Of a stretch of DNA of 64,000 nucleotides, positions 56,701-64,000 are shown piece after piece (position 1 is the first letter of the stretch; the number at the start of each line of letters is the position of its first letter). Origin of the DNA: Hyalella azteca (lineage: Eukaryota > Arthropoda > Malacostraca > Amphipoda > Hyalellidae); contig NW_025937256.1 in NCBI RefSeq assembly GCF_000764305.2, positions 1 through 64,000 of the forward strand. Direction: 5' to 3'. The notes under the pieces are model-generated. The model saw nothing but the letters and a program-made list of their open reading frames with translations. It searched no databases and was not told where the DNA came from. Position numbers and translations under genes: made by a program.

Positions 56701-59700
56701 ATCCTTTAATACGTAAAATTGGTTAAAGGCCCTGGGCCTATACTTTCAAAAAAAAGTTAAGAGATCGTAAGTTCATCAGCCAATTGACGGCCTTTCGAGC
56801 AAAATCCACCAATCATAGACAAGAAAATAGAGCGTAAGTACTTACGTTCACTTAGCGAGTTTTGAAAGTAAGGCCCCTGGATACAACATTATTTAACATG
56901 TAAAATTTATTAAAGCTTCTGGCTACAACAGTATATCAAGTTTAAAAGCATAATAGGTTTAAGGAATGCTTAGTTGTTATGTGATGGAAGTTTTAGTTAG
57001 GTCTGGAATGTTGCGTTTTTAGCTATGGTATTTTATAAAACTATCATCTTATTGTTATTGTGGCTAGGAAACATGAAAAGTAGTTTTCCACTTACAAATC
57101 ATAAAGATCTGAAAATGTATTCTTAGTGGAAAATAGGAAAGGATTGGAGGAAAAGGAGGAAAGTATTGGATCAAAAATTTAAATTTACTTTCTAAATTGG
57201 AGTATGGAAATTGAATTTAGAAGACGCACATTAGTTTTTTTCGAATTTTTGAAACGATAAGTAATAGGAGTTCTTTCTTCAATGTAACTGGTAGATTTGA
57301 ACAGGTCTTTATCTCATTAACGCACGTTAATTTCATTCATTAATAACGTTATTCTGGATGACGGGAAAATACAGGAATTTTGTATCCCAGGCAACGTTAA
57401 AATTTAACATAATTTTGATTAAGATCTTTACCAAATAAGACATCAAGAGAACAGAATCATTAGAAAGAACAGAATCATTAAAAGATGCTAATGAAACTCT
57501 GTTGTAACGGTCAGCATGACAGCATATTTGAAACCAACAAATGCAATGAACTAATTCATTTCTTGAGTCATGAATTAAAACATTTGCTGTGTTTTGAATA
57601 TTGCAGAGATGCTGCAGCAGGAGACAGAGACCGCCGCCGCACTCTGCAGGACAGACAAGCTCTGCAGCCTCTGCAGCTCAGCTCTGCTGTGAGTCCTCCG
57701 CATGCAAAAAAGAGTCCAACATTTAATTTCTCTTGAATAAATAATTATTTACTTCTAAAAGTGAAGTCATTAATGCTCGCTTCCAAACTCACGAATTTGC
57801 AGTGGCTTTTTTTCTGTTAATTACGGATGATTTTGCCAACTCTTAGACTTAGTTTAGAACTCACAAAAATACTACTTAAGATTTTATTACGTTTCGAACA
57901 TCGTTAACCTCGAGCCATTTTTCGTGTCTTTTTAACTGTACCGTACGTTTTTGGCGCATTTTCTCATTTATAGAAAAAAAGGCACTATTGTGCTCGTCAT
58001 GTCCATCCGTCTGTTCGTCCGTCTGTCCGTCTGTGACTTTATGTTTTCGTCGACGAGAAAATGCGCTCTCTGTCACTCACTATAGTGCGTACTGAGTTAT
58101 ATTTTTATTAACTGTATCATTTTCTTCATTAATACTGTATAATTTTTCTTAATTAATTTGACTTTGCCAACTCTTAGACTTGTTTAGAACTCACAAAAAT
58201 AATACTTAAGATTTTATTGACTTCTCAAACATCATTAACCTCGAGCTATTTTTCGTGTATTTTTAACTGTAATGTACGTTTTTTATTAATTGTATTATTT
58301 TTTCAGTGTGGTGACGGTGAAAATGGTGTAGTTATATCTTTATTAACTATTATTTTTTCAGTGCGGTGACGGTGAAAGTGTATTAAGTGTATAATTTTTT
58401 TCAGGTCGGTGAGGGTGAAAGTGGTGTAGGGGGCGCTATGCCCCCCGCGACCCCAGGGCAGGACCTGGTGGCGTGGTGCCAGCGCGCCGTGGCGGGCCAC
58501 AAGGGCGTCAGGATCACGAACATGACCACCTCCTGGAGGAGCGGTCTCGCCTTCTGTGCCCTCATACACGCATTCAGGCCTGACCTCATGTGAGGGTTGA
58601 TGTTGTGTGAGGCGTGACCTCATGTGAGGGATGATGTTTGTGTGAGGCGTGACCTCATGTGAGGGATGATGTTGTGAGGCCTGACCTCATGTGAGGGATG
58701 ATGTTTGTGAGGCGTGACCTCATGTGAGGGTTGATGTTTGTGTGAGGCGTGACCTCATGTGAGGGATGATGTTTGTGAGGCGTGACCTCATGTGAGGGTT
58801 GATGTTTTTGTGAGGCGTGACCTCATGTGAGGGATGATGTTGTGAGGCCTGACCTCATGTGAGGGATGATGTTTGTGAGGCGTGACCTCATGTGAGGGTT
58901 GATGTTTGTGTGAGGCGTGACCTCATGTGAGGGATGATGTTTNNNNNNNNNNNNNNNNNNNNNNNNNNNNNNNNNNNNNNNNNNNNNNNNNNNNNNNNNN
59001 NNNNNNNNNNNNNNNNNNNNNNNNNNNNNNNNNNNNNNNNNNNNNNNNNNNNNNNNNNNNNNNNNNNNNNNNNNNNNNNNNNNNNNNNNNNNNNNNNNNN
59101 NNNNNNNNNNNNNNNNNNNNNNNNNNNNNNNNNNNNNNNNNNNNNNNNNNNNNNNNNNNNNNNNNNNNNNNNNNNNNNNNNNNNNNNNNNNNNNNNNNNN
59201 NNNNNNNNNNNNNNNNNNNNNNNNNNNNNNNNNNNNNNNNNNNNNNNNNNNNNNNNNNNNNNNNNNNNNNNNNNNNNNNNNNNNNNNNNNNNNNNNNNNN
59301 NNNNNNNNNNNNNNNNNNNNNNNNNNNNNNNNNNNNNNNATAACGCCCTGTTACACGATCATAACGCCCTGTTACACGATCATAACGCCCTGTTACACGA
59401 TCATAACGCCCTGTTACACGACCATAACGCCCTGTTACACGATCATAACGCCCTGTTACACGATCATAACGCCCTGTTACACGATCATAACGCGTGTTGG
59501 TGACGTGCAGCGACTACGAGAGCCTGTGCCCCCAAGACGTGACGGGCAACTGTCGCGTGGCGTTCGAGGCCGGGGAGAGGCTGGGGGTGCCTCGGCTGAT
59601 CGAGCCTCAGGATATGGTGCTTAGGGCGGTGCCTGACAAGCTGGCTGTCATCACCTACCTCTACCAGCTGCGAGCACACTTTACAGGTGGGTGAGGCTAT

Positions 59701-62700
59701 CAGACTAAACTTTGCCCCTAGGGGCCATACTTTCAAAATTCGCTAAGTGAACGTAAGTACTCACGCTCTATTTTCTTGTCTAAGATTGGTGTATTTTGCT
59801 TCAAAGGACGTCAACGATTGGCTGATGAATTTACGACGTTAACGTTGGCTGAGTTTTGCATTCCTGTGTACAGTTTCTTGGTTGGGCGACCCCGTGTGAC
59901 ACTTCACACTTGATTGTAACTGTGTTATAATTTCTTATATCCAGCCCAAGACTTGGAGACGTGCTTATCTTTCTTCTGACGTGCATTACAATAATCAATC
60001 CGACGTGGTCGTTGTTGTCGTGACGAGCATTACAATAACACGTCGTGCAGGGGATGAGCTGGAGGTGGCGCAGCTGGGGGCCACGACGGCTCAGTCCAGC
60101 TACACCGTCGCCAGGCCGCCCTCGTCTGACGAGGCGCCTGCCCTCGACGTGGCACGTCTCGACGCCACCACGGCGCTGTACAATGAACTGGTAGCATCCA
60201 CGACACAAACGTCAGCCGGCAGTCTTCCATCTCCAGTCAGGACTCGATTAAGTAAGTTTTAATTTGTGGCATATTTATGTCGTTGTTTTTGGCTCCAAAG
60301 CAGCCACAATTGTGGCATATTCATGTCGTTGTTTCAGCGATGTTTTCAGAATATTAAGTGTTTGAAAGAGATTTTAAAAGCTAAGACGTAACTAATGCCG
60401 TCTCCGGCGCTCTAACTCTCACAAACACATTTGTTTAATCGAATGTCAAGTCAAGTTTGGCCTCTTGAAACGAAGTACAAAAAATCCTTAATAATTATAA
60501 AATATTTTCAAACCATCGCTGCTGATGCGATTCTCATGAAGCGCCCCGCAAAATTACTCGTTTAAACCATACACTCAGAGGTGATTACCACCTACATCTT
60601 AGTCTAAATGGGGAAGATAATGGCTTCTCTCATCAGATTTTCCTACAGCGCAGGACTATAGTGAAGGATGATGGCTCCTCATACCACTCATTAGATTTCG
60701 GCAAAATGCACAGGACTATGGGCGAAATAGTTCCTTTAAAATATCCATAAGTTGGCAATCTGTACGAGAGGAATTCTCGAAAAATTATATATCCCTATAT
60801 GCTGAATTTCGCTGTTTCAGCTATGAACGGTAATTAACGCTTGAGAAAAAGGTAAATTAATTTGGTTTGATTTTTGTTGTCAATTGTTAAACCTTAGGTC
60901 AAAATCAATTGTTAATTTGTTAATTGTCGAACTGCAGGTCAAAGTCAATTGTTGATTGTCGAAACAGGTCAGCATCGTCCACGACGTCGGCCAAAGACCG
61001 GCTGCTCGCCTCGTCCAAGAGCTTCACGAGCGAGATCTTCAAGCTTGGCACCAAGGTCCTCTCGCCCACCGAGAAAACCCAGAGAACTGCCGCCGTGAGT
61101 CTTCACGAGATCAATGCATATGTTAATTGTTGAGAAACTTTAGTGGGTACATTAACCTTTTGATACAGCAGCAACGATGCATTTTAACCATATGATACAG
61201 CAGCAACGATGCATTATTTTCTCTGTTAAGATAATTACAATAGTAAATTATCTCTGCTACGTGATCTTAGACCGATACGTGTACTTAGGCCGATACGTGT
61301 ACTTGGCCGCTACGTGTACCTACTTGGGCCGCTACGTGTACTTAGGCCGTTACGCGTACTTAGGCCGCTACGTGTACTTAGGCCGCTACGTGTACTTAGG
61401 CCGCTACATTATATTTAATGAAGATGGCAGGTTGGAAGAATAAACGACAATTTATTCTTCACAATTCGAATTTGTCGGTGAGGCAAAACTCTTTATCGGT
61501 CCAGTGCGTCGACAGGAAGAGAATGTCTGATTATTCCTGATAATTCTTTAGCTTTTCGAAAAGAACAAGATGTGCCTCTTGTAAAACGCAAAAAATTCAT
61601 AAAAGGACTTAATTAAATGTTATGACGTTTTTCAGATCTTCTTCGCATGTGAACGAAGTGCAGGAGTCTACGTCTCCCGCGATCTTGTATCAGGTAATTA
61701 GAAATTTGGTCCATTCGAGAAGTAAGTATTACAAGCGCCGTTTGGTTTGTTTCTTGCGATTACCACCTCCTTGATCGGGCATAGACGGGCTACGGTTTGG
61801 TTTCATCTCTTGGGTGCAATCGGGAAATATGCTCACAAAATTTGGTTAACTATGATAATCACAATACTTCATTCATTGCTCTGGGTGCAATCGGGAAATA
61901 GGCCCACAAAATTTGGTTAACTATGGTAATCACAATACTTCATTCATTGCTCTGGGTACAATCGGGAAATATGTTCACAAAATTGGTTATCTATGGTAAT
62001 CATGGTACTTCATTCATTACCTTATCTCCCTAATGTTCAACTATTAAATTTCGCTTAACCTTTGCGGTGACTTCACTCATGATTTCATTCTTTCTTAAAT
62101 TTCGTTAACACTCTTGAATATCATTATCATGTTTGAATTTCTTTATCACTCTTGAATTTCATCATCGTTCTTGAATCTCACTATCACTCTGGATTTTCAT
62201 TATTGATGTTCGCAACTCGCAACGCTCAGAGCGAGTCGCCAGCAAAGACGGACGTAGCCAAAGACCCCGCCCCCTTGGGGGACATCGAAATCCCCGGTCT
62301 TCTGGACCTGTCGCCGATATCCCCGATCACAGCCCTGCAGACCCGTGGCTCTGGGGCTGCTCACCACACCCACAACACCCGCGGGTCCCGTACCCGTGGA
62401 TCGTCGCCGGTCCAGAGCGACATAACCGTTAATCTAACGTCCCCTGGTGCCCTTCCAACGTCGTTCAACACACCACCCGTCACCCCGTTGTCTACTGTCC
62501 AGCCATCACCGCAGGATTCACGATCAAAAATACAGTCTCCTGACCAAGAATATCGATCTAAGATTCAGTCACCCACTGACTCAGTGACTCCTGACTCGAC
62601 GACTCCCTCAGCTGCAGCAGCGGTCCTGGAGAGACTCAAGGACGACTCGGCCAGCCCTCTGGGCTCCAAGGTTGGAGCACCGACTTAATTTTGTACATTT

Positions 62701-64000
62701 ATTTCCGTCTGTTTTATTTTCGTGAGTCTGAACTTCTATTTCATTTACTTCTATTTTGATGCGATAACACAATACGTATCTTTATTTTATAGTTTAATGC
62801 TGCTAATTTACTTCACAAGTTGCTAGCTTGTCATTGCTTCTTCCCTCAGTTTTCTAATAGTCCATCTACCTGCACTTGTATTTTTCCGTCGTTTAGATTA
62901 ATATTCCTGCAGCCCGATGTTTCTTGATGACATCTTTTATAATTCATGAAAGATAAATAAAGTTTTGTACTTTGTTTACCATGTGTATGCATAGCATTTT
63001 GGTTGTTTGCCGCTTCGTGTGTGTTCGTAGACTTGTCATCATTCACCTGATGTTCTTCATTCACTATGTAAGGCAACCTCGCCTAACCTGACTGTTCATG
63101 TCATGCAAGGCATTAAGAATACCACTTTATTTTAACACTCGCTGAGCTTTGATTATCACTAAACTTGCCTTGTTCCTCTGCACGGCTTTCATTACTGTAT
63201 AAGAGTTATTTTATGTTACTGAATCTATTATGGCAGTATTTTGTCTTAAAATTATGTGATGATATTTTATTTGGACTTTTTTTCTGTATTTGTGATAGTT
63301 ATTCCAGTGACGGGCCTTATTTATGTTTATTATGATCTATTAAGGTAATTTTTCTTATATACTATGGCTTTTTCGGGGTTCTAGGAAATTATTTATTGTA
63401 TTTGAAATGAATTTATGCTTCTTTATTTTGGCCGGCTTCTAAGTACAAGTTTGCAACATTCTATTTATAAATCATAATTTTTTCACCTTCCAGAGCTTTA
63501 TGTGTAATTTTTTAATTTGAATCTTATGGTTTACTTTTATTTTCCGGTCGCCCAACAATTTTTTCCTTGTTGTGTAGATGCCCACAGCAACAGCAGCAGC
63601 CAGAATGCTCTCGGATACATCTTCCCTCATAAATGAGGGTAGTTCCTCTCTCCCTTCTAACGACTCTGTGCGATCAAAGGGCCTTAATATATTCCGGTCA
63701 CCCTTCAAGGGATCCACGCCCAGGATAATCATATCCGCTGAAAATAAAAATTCCGAAAAATGTTCATCGAACGAATCTTTGAATGATGCAGTACGGAAGT
63801 TTAAAGAAGACCGAGCTGAAAAAGATCTGCCTTACGCTAAGCTCAGCCATCACAGTCACGGCCTCCGCAGTCTCTTTAAAAGAACTTCTGCATCCATTGA
63901 CGACTCCGATACCGACCACGAAATGCCTACGAAAAACGAAACGAAAAAAATAAGGCCATCTAATGCCGAGAATCCACTTATTCAAATTCATTCAGAAGTG
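50452..64000 (+). CDS. Ehbp1: EH domain-binding protein 1 (EHBP1), exons 2-15, 3' end off the right edge
   Basis: Seen: a chain of phase-matched exons encoding the EHBP1 N-terminal C2 domain ([57 protein letters not shown]), a Ser/Pro/acidic linker, and one calponin-homology domain ([58 protein letters not shown]), then a long Ser/Pro-rich linker to the window end. Family knowledge: EHBP1 links EHD proteins and Rab8/10-family GTPases to actin and membranes in endocytic recycling. The NT-C2 domain binds membranes, the CH domain binds actin, and a C-terminal bMERB domain binds Rabs. The bMERB exons should lie beyond 64000. ATG at 50452 is preceded by an acceptor (TTTTCAG at 50443), so a noncoding exon 1 lies upstream. 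Oddities: a frame break in exon 2, and tandem duplications at many exon edges. Confidence 0.93.
51130..51350 (+). repeat. Tandem copies of the EHBP1 exon 3 acceptor
   Basis: The unit ends ATTGCAGGTGTCGCCT. AG dinucleotides fall at 51195, 51277 and 51350 (the real one). Each is followed by a near copy of the first exon bases and preceded by the same AT-rich tract with TAAGTAAGAG or a variant. Confidence 0.85.
51351..51526 (+). CDS. Ehbp1: EHBP1 exon 3 (NT-C2 end)
   Basis: Acceptor TATATTGCAG, phase 0 in. Encodes [15 protein letters not shown] to CLFLREGKA, with donor AC|GTATGT in phase 2. Matches the most conserved part of the EHBP1 C2 domain. Its acceptor and donor are both surrounded by diverged tandem copies. 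Confidence 0.93.
51527..52000 (+). repeat. Tandem copies of the EHBP1 exon 3 donor region
   Basis: About 117-bp units. Each repeats the exon end (GAGGGAAAAGC), a donor-like GTATGTGCTGCAACGA and a GTTAATTAATGTTTT tract, starting near 51690, 51806 and 51928 after the real donor at 51527. Confidence 0.85.
52221..52315 (+). CDS. Ehbp1: EHBP1 exon 4
   Basis: Acceptor ATGTATACAG. Encodes [13 protein letters not shown], then an acidic tail ([10 protein letters not shown]), with donor G|GTATAT in phase 1. [12 protein letters not shown] is a hallmark EHBP1 segment. Confidence 0.93.
52316..53204. other. EHBP1 intron 4, left part, nothing recognised
   Basis: AT-rich, with a run of near-repeats of TTAATATTAATTTAATAAA type. 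No exon seen. Confidence 0.5.
53205..53310 (+). repeat. ~50-bp tandem repeat
   Basis: Two to three units of GATAGATTAAATCTGAATAG, ATTTAGATTAATAATAATAA. Confidence 0.85.
53700..54130 (+). repeat. ~21-bp minisatellite (GTGTTGCGTTATCATGCTAATT)
   Basis: About seventeen units with GCGTTATAATG and GTGTCGCG variants. A CCTGTCGCC(T/C)GGC...TTGCGATACACGTCTTG segment occurs at its start and again in its middle. Confidence 0.92.
55088..55177 (+). CDS. Ehbp1: EHBP1 exon 5
   Basis: Acceptor TGTGGTCAG. Phase 1 in and out. Encodes [20 protein letters not shown], likely a short coiled coil, with strong donor G|GTAAGA. Confidence 0.75.
55195..55375 (+). repeat. 11-bp CCCTCTCACGT(C) minisatellite
   Basis: About sixteen units of (G/C)TCCCTCTCAC or CCCCTCTCAC downstream of EHBP1 exon 5. 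Gives a long false ORF. Confidence 0.92.
55753..55854 (+). CDS. Ehbp1: EHBP1 exon 6 (Ser/Pro/Thr linker)
   Basis: Acceptor TTCCCTCAG. Phase 1 in and out. Encodes [20 protein letters not shown], then Pro/Thr-rich sequence, with donor TCAG|GTAACT. The 3' edge is followed by a ~32-bp minisatellite that repeats the donor and an acceptor-like CAG. Confidence 0.65.
55855..56090 (+). repeat. ~32-bp minisatellite of GT...AG units after EHBP1 exon 6
   Basis: About seven units, each beginning GTAACTC(A/T)CTGCCAC and ending CACCACTCAG or CACCCCTCAG. Every unit starts with the exon 6 donor and ends with an acceptor-like CAG, so each is a formal 32-nt GT-AG segment. Confidence 0.9.
56300..56400 (+). repeat. 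~32-bp tandem repeat before EHBP1 exon 7
   Basis: Three units of ACATCAATAATCTTGATGTC plus TGATATGTCA. Confidence 0.88.
56480..56690 (+). CDS. Ehbp1: EHBP1 exon 7 (acidic linker)
   Basis: Acceptor TTTTTGTCAACAG. Phase 1 in, donor GG|GTTAGT in phase 2. Encodes [18 protein letters not shown], then [19 protein letters not shown] and an acidic end ([10 protein letters not shown]). Ser-Pro sites suggest a phosphorylated disordered linker (inference). Confidence 0.75.
56734..56877. mobile_element. Inverted-repeat MITE, copy 2 (opposite orientation, EHBP1 intron 7)
   Basis: Ends GGGCCTATACTTTCAAAA and TTTTGAAAGTAAGGCCC, with the same internal GACAAGAAAATAGAGCGTAA and the TACTTACGTTCACTTA hairpin. 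Confidence 0.85.
57607..57688 (+). CDS. Ehbp1: EHBP1 exon 8 (frame uncertain)
   Basis: Acceptor AATATTGCAG and donor GCT|GTGAGT are both good. Phases of the neighbours require the frame [17 protein letters not shown]. The frame giving [14 protein letters not shown] looks at least as protein-like but does not match either neighbour's phase. This exon is the least certain link in the chain. Confidence 0.5.
57949..58107 (+). mobile_element. Dispersed hairpin repeat, copy e (EHBP1 intron 8), flanked by a ~110-bp direct duplication
   Basis: Same features as the other copies. The sequence just left of it (57843-57952, with AACATCGTTAACCTCGAGCC) is repeated after it (58171-58280, with AACATCATTAACCTCGAGCT). 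Confidence 0.85.
58305..58404 (+). repeat. Tandem copies of the EHBP1 exon 9 acceptor
   Basis: Two decoys (TTTTTTCAGTGTGGTGACGG and TTTTTTCAGTGCGGTGACGG) precede the real TTTTTTTCAGGTCGGTGAGG. Each is followed by GTGAAA and similar exon-derived bases. Confidence 0.9.
58405..58589 (+). CDS. Ehbp1: EHBP1 exon 9 (CH domain first half)
   Basis: Acceptor ATTTTTTTCAG. Reads [20 protein letters not shown], then the CH domain: [37 protein letters not shown]. Donor AT|GTGAGG in phase 2. Both edges are copied into adjacent tandem repeats. Confidence 0.93.
58590..58942 (+). repeat. Tandem copies of the EHBP1 exon 9 donor
   Basis: More than ten ~30-36-bp units, each repeating the last exon bases plus donor (CTGACCTCATGTGAGGG or the CGTGACC variant) followed by ATGATGTTTGTGAGG. 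The array runs into the N gap. Confidence 0.95.
58943..59339. other. Assembly gap (397 Ns)
   Basis: A run of N between two different minisatellites within EHBP1 intron 9. No coding sequence is predicted to be lost, because exons 9 and 10 join in phase and complete the CH domain. Confidence 0.99.
59340..59495 (+). repeat. 21-bp minisatellite before EHBP1 exon 10
   Basis: About seven copies of ATAACGCCCTGTTACACGATC, ending 15 bp before the exon 10 acceptor. Confidence 0.95.
59511..59686 (+). CDS. Ehbp1: EHBP1 exon 10 (CH domain second half)
   Basis: Acceptor GTGACGTGCAG. With exon 9 it gives [16 protein letters not shown], then [38 protein letters not shown] and RAHFTG. Donor G|GTGGGT in phase 1. 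Clear match to EHBP1-type CH domains. An N gap and a 21-bp minisatellite lie just upstream. Confidence 0.95.
59722..59838 (+). mobile_element. Inverted-repeat MITE, copy 3 (right end missing, EHBP1 intron 10)
   Basis: Begins GGGCCATACTTTCAAAATTC and matches copy 1 to GGCTGATGAATTTACGA, then diverges. The right inverted repeat is absent. Confidence 0.8.
60051..60251 (+). CDS. Ehbp1: EHBP1 exon 11
   Basis: Acceptor CGTCGTGCAG. Phase 1 in, donor A|GTAAGT in phase 1. Encodes [20 protein letters not shown], then a Ser/Pro linker and [17 protein letters not shown]. Continues the EHBP1 post-CH linker. Confidence 0.85.
60890..60972 (+). repeat. Short duplications at the EHBP1 exon 12 acceptor
   Basis: AGGTCAAAATCAATTGTTAA, AGGTCAAAGTCAATTGTTGA and then CAGGTCAGCATCG (the real exon) form a short series repeating an acceptor-like AG plus GTCA. 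Confidence 0.6.
60973..61094 (+). CDS. Ehbp1: EHBP1 exon 12
   Basis: The acceptor CAGGTCAG at 60972 keeps phase 1. Encodes [17 protein letters not shown], then [18 protein letters not shown], with donor GCC|GTGAGT in phase 0. A second possible acceptor six bases earlier would not keep the phase. Similar CAGGTCAAA copies lie upstream. Confidence 0.8.
61268..61410 (+). repeat. 18-bp minisatellite, array 2 (same unit as at 17.2-17.4 kb), EHBP1 intron 12
   Basis: About eight units of TTAGGCCGCTACGTGTAC, same unit and same strand as the array 44 kb to the left. Encodes the same G-R-Y-V-Y-L hexapeptide. Confidence 0.9.
61664..61693 (+). CDS. Ehbp1: EHBP1 exon 13 (candidate short exon)
   Basis: Ten codons, [10 protein letters not shown], in phase 0 on both sides, acceptor GAAGTGCAG and donor CAG|GTAATT. 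An upstream acceptor (TTTTTCAG at 61635) gives SSSHVNEVQ before it but in phase 2, which does not fit exon 12. The start is therefore chosen by phase only. Confidence 0.5.
61809..62020 (+). repeat. ~69-bp tandem repeat, EHBP1 intron 13
   Basis: Three units of CTCTGGGTGCAATCGGGAAA, GGTTAACTATG(A/G)TAATCACA and ATACTTCATTCATTG. Confidence 0.9.
62230..62670 (+). CDS. Ehbp1: EHBP1 exon 14 (Ser/Pro-rich linker)
   Basis: 147 codons in phase 0 from acceptor ACGCTCAG. Encodes [32 protein letters not shown], a Gly/Arg/His stretch, two near-identical SKIQSP units, and [15 protein letters not shown]. The donor AAG|GTTGGA is weak; read-through would stop six codons later, which could be an alternative C-terminus. 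Confidence 0.75.
63578..64000 (+). CDS. Ehbp1: EHBP1 exon 15 (partial, runs off the window)
   Basis: Acceptor CCTTGTTGTGTAG. 141 codons open to the edge, phase 0. Includes [53 protein letters not shown] and [19 protein letters not shown]. Ser-rich and basic, typical of a disordered regulatory linker before the bMERB domain. Confidence 0.75.
   Translation, partial: MPTATAAARMLSDTSSLINEGSSSLPSNDSVRSKGLNIFRSPFKGSTPRIIISAENKNSEKCSSNESLNDAVRKFKEDRAEKDLPYAKLSHHSHGLRSLFKRTSASIDDSDTDHEMPTKNETKKIRPSNAENPLIQIHSEV

Noticed and set aside
57607..57690. Alternative exon 8 frame [14 protein letters not shown]
   Set aside because: Looks protein-like but its phases fit neither exon 7 nor exon 9; kept as an uncertainty in the exon 8 entry.
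58927..59503. Frames of 138 and 189 codons
   Set aside because: Run through the N gap and flanking minisatellites.

Overview
The window is eukaryotic nuclear DNA. It is AT-rich with short GC-rich exons, GT-AG introns, many minisatellites and small DNA transposons, and no bacterial-type gene packing. The protein families and repeat style suggest an arthropod, probably a crustacean (inference; no marker gene settles the species). Almost none of the longest open frames are genes. The real genes had to be assembled from exons by matching reading frame, splice-site phase and protein-family motifs.

Four genes can be supported. (1) Minus strand, 27257 down to beyond position 1: a Ser-rich first exon and a large Gln-rich exon separated by about 25 kb. 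It carries two BAG3-type Ile-Pro-Ile motifs and is called a BAG3/starvin-like co-chaperone; any BAG domain lies off the left edge. (2) Plus strand, 31021-37455: a complete four-exon goosecoid gene with an EH1-type repressor motif and a K50 homeodomain split by an intron between homeodomain residues 46 and 47. (3) Minus strand, 38586-28400: an unrecognised two-exon gene encoding an acidic, heptad-repeat protein. Its ~9 kb intron contains goosecoid on the opposite strand. (4) Plus strand, 50452 to beyond 64000: EHBP1 (EH domain-binding protein 1), with N-terminal C2 and calponin-homology exons. The C-terminal bMERB part lies beyond the right edge.

Between the genes lie a 1.6 kb hAT-type element with a perfect 8-bp target duplication, three related hAT MITEs with 8-bp target duplications, a five-copy hairpin repeat family, a three-copy inverted-repeat MITE family, and many minisatellites. 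One of these (an 18-bp unit) occurs at two places 44 kb apart. A Nextera mate-pair junction sequence at 22688-22725 is a library artefact. A 397-bp N gap lies in an EHBP1 intron.

The most unusual feature is in EHBP1. Exon 2, exon 3 (both ends), exon 6, exon 9 (both ends) and probably exon 12 are flanked by tandem duplications that carry the exon edge and its splice site, which creates rows of decoy donors and acceptors. At exon 2 the duplicated unit includes the start codon, so three upstream copies each encode an eight-residue open frame followed by a stop. EHBP1 exon 2 also seems to lack about 20 codons of the C2 core and changes frame at that point. In goosecoid, a phase-compatible pseudo-exon in intron 3 reads like a homeodomain recognition helix that lacks the invariant Asn51.
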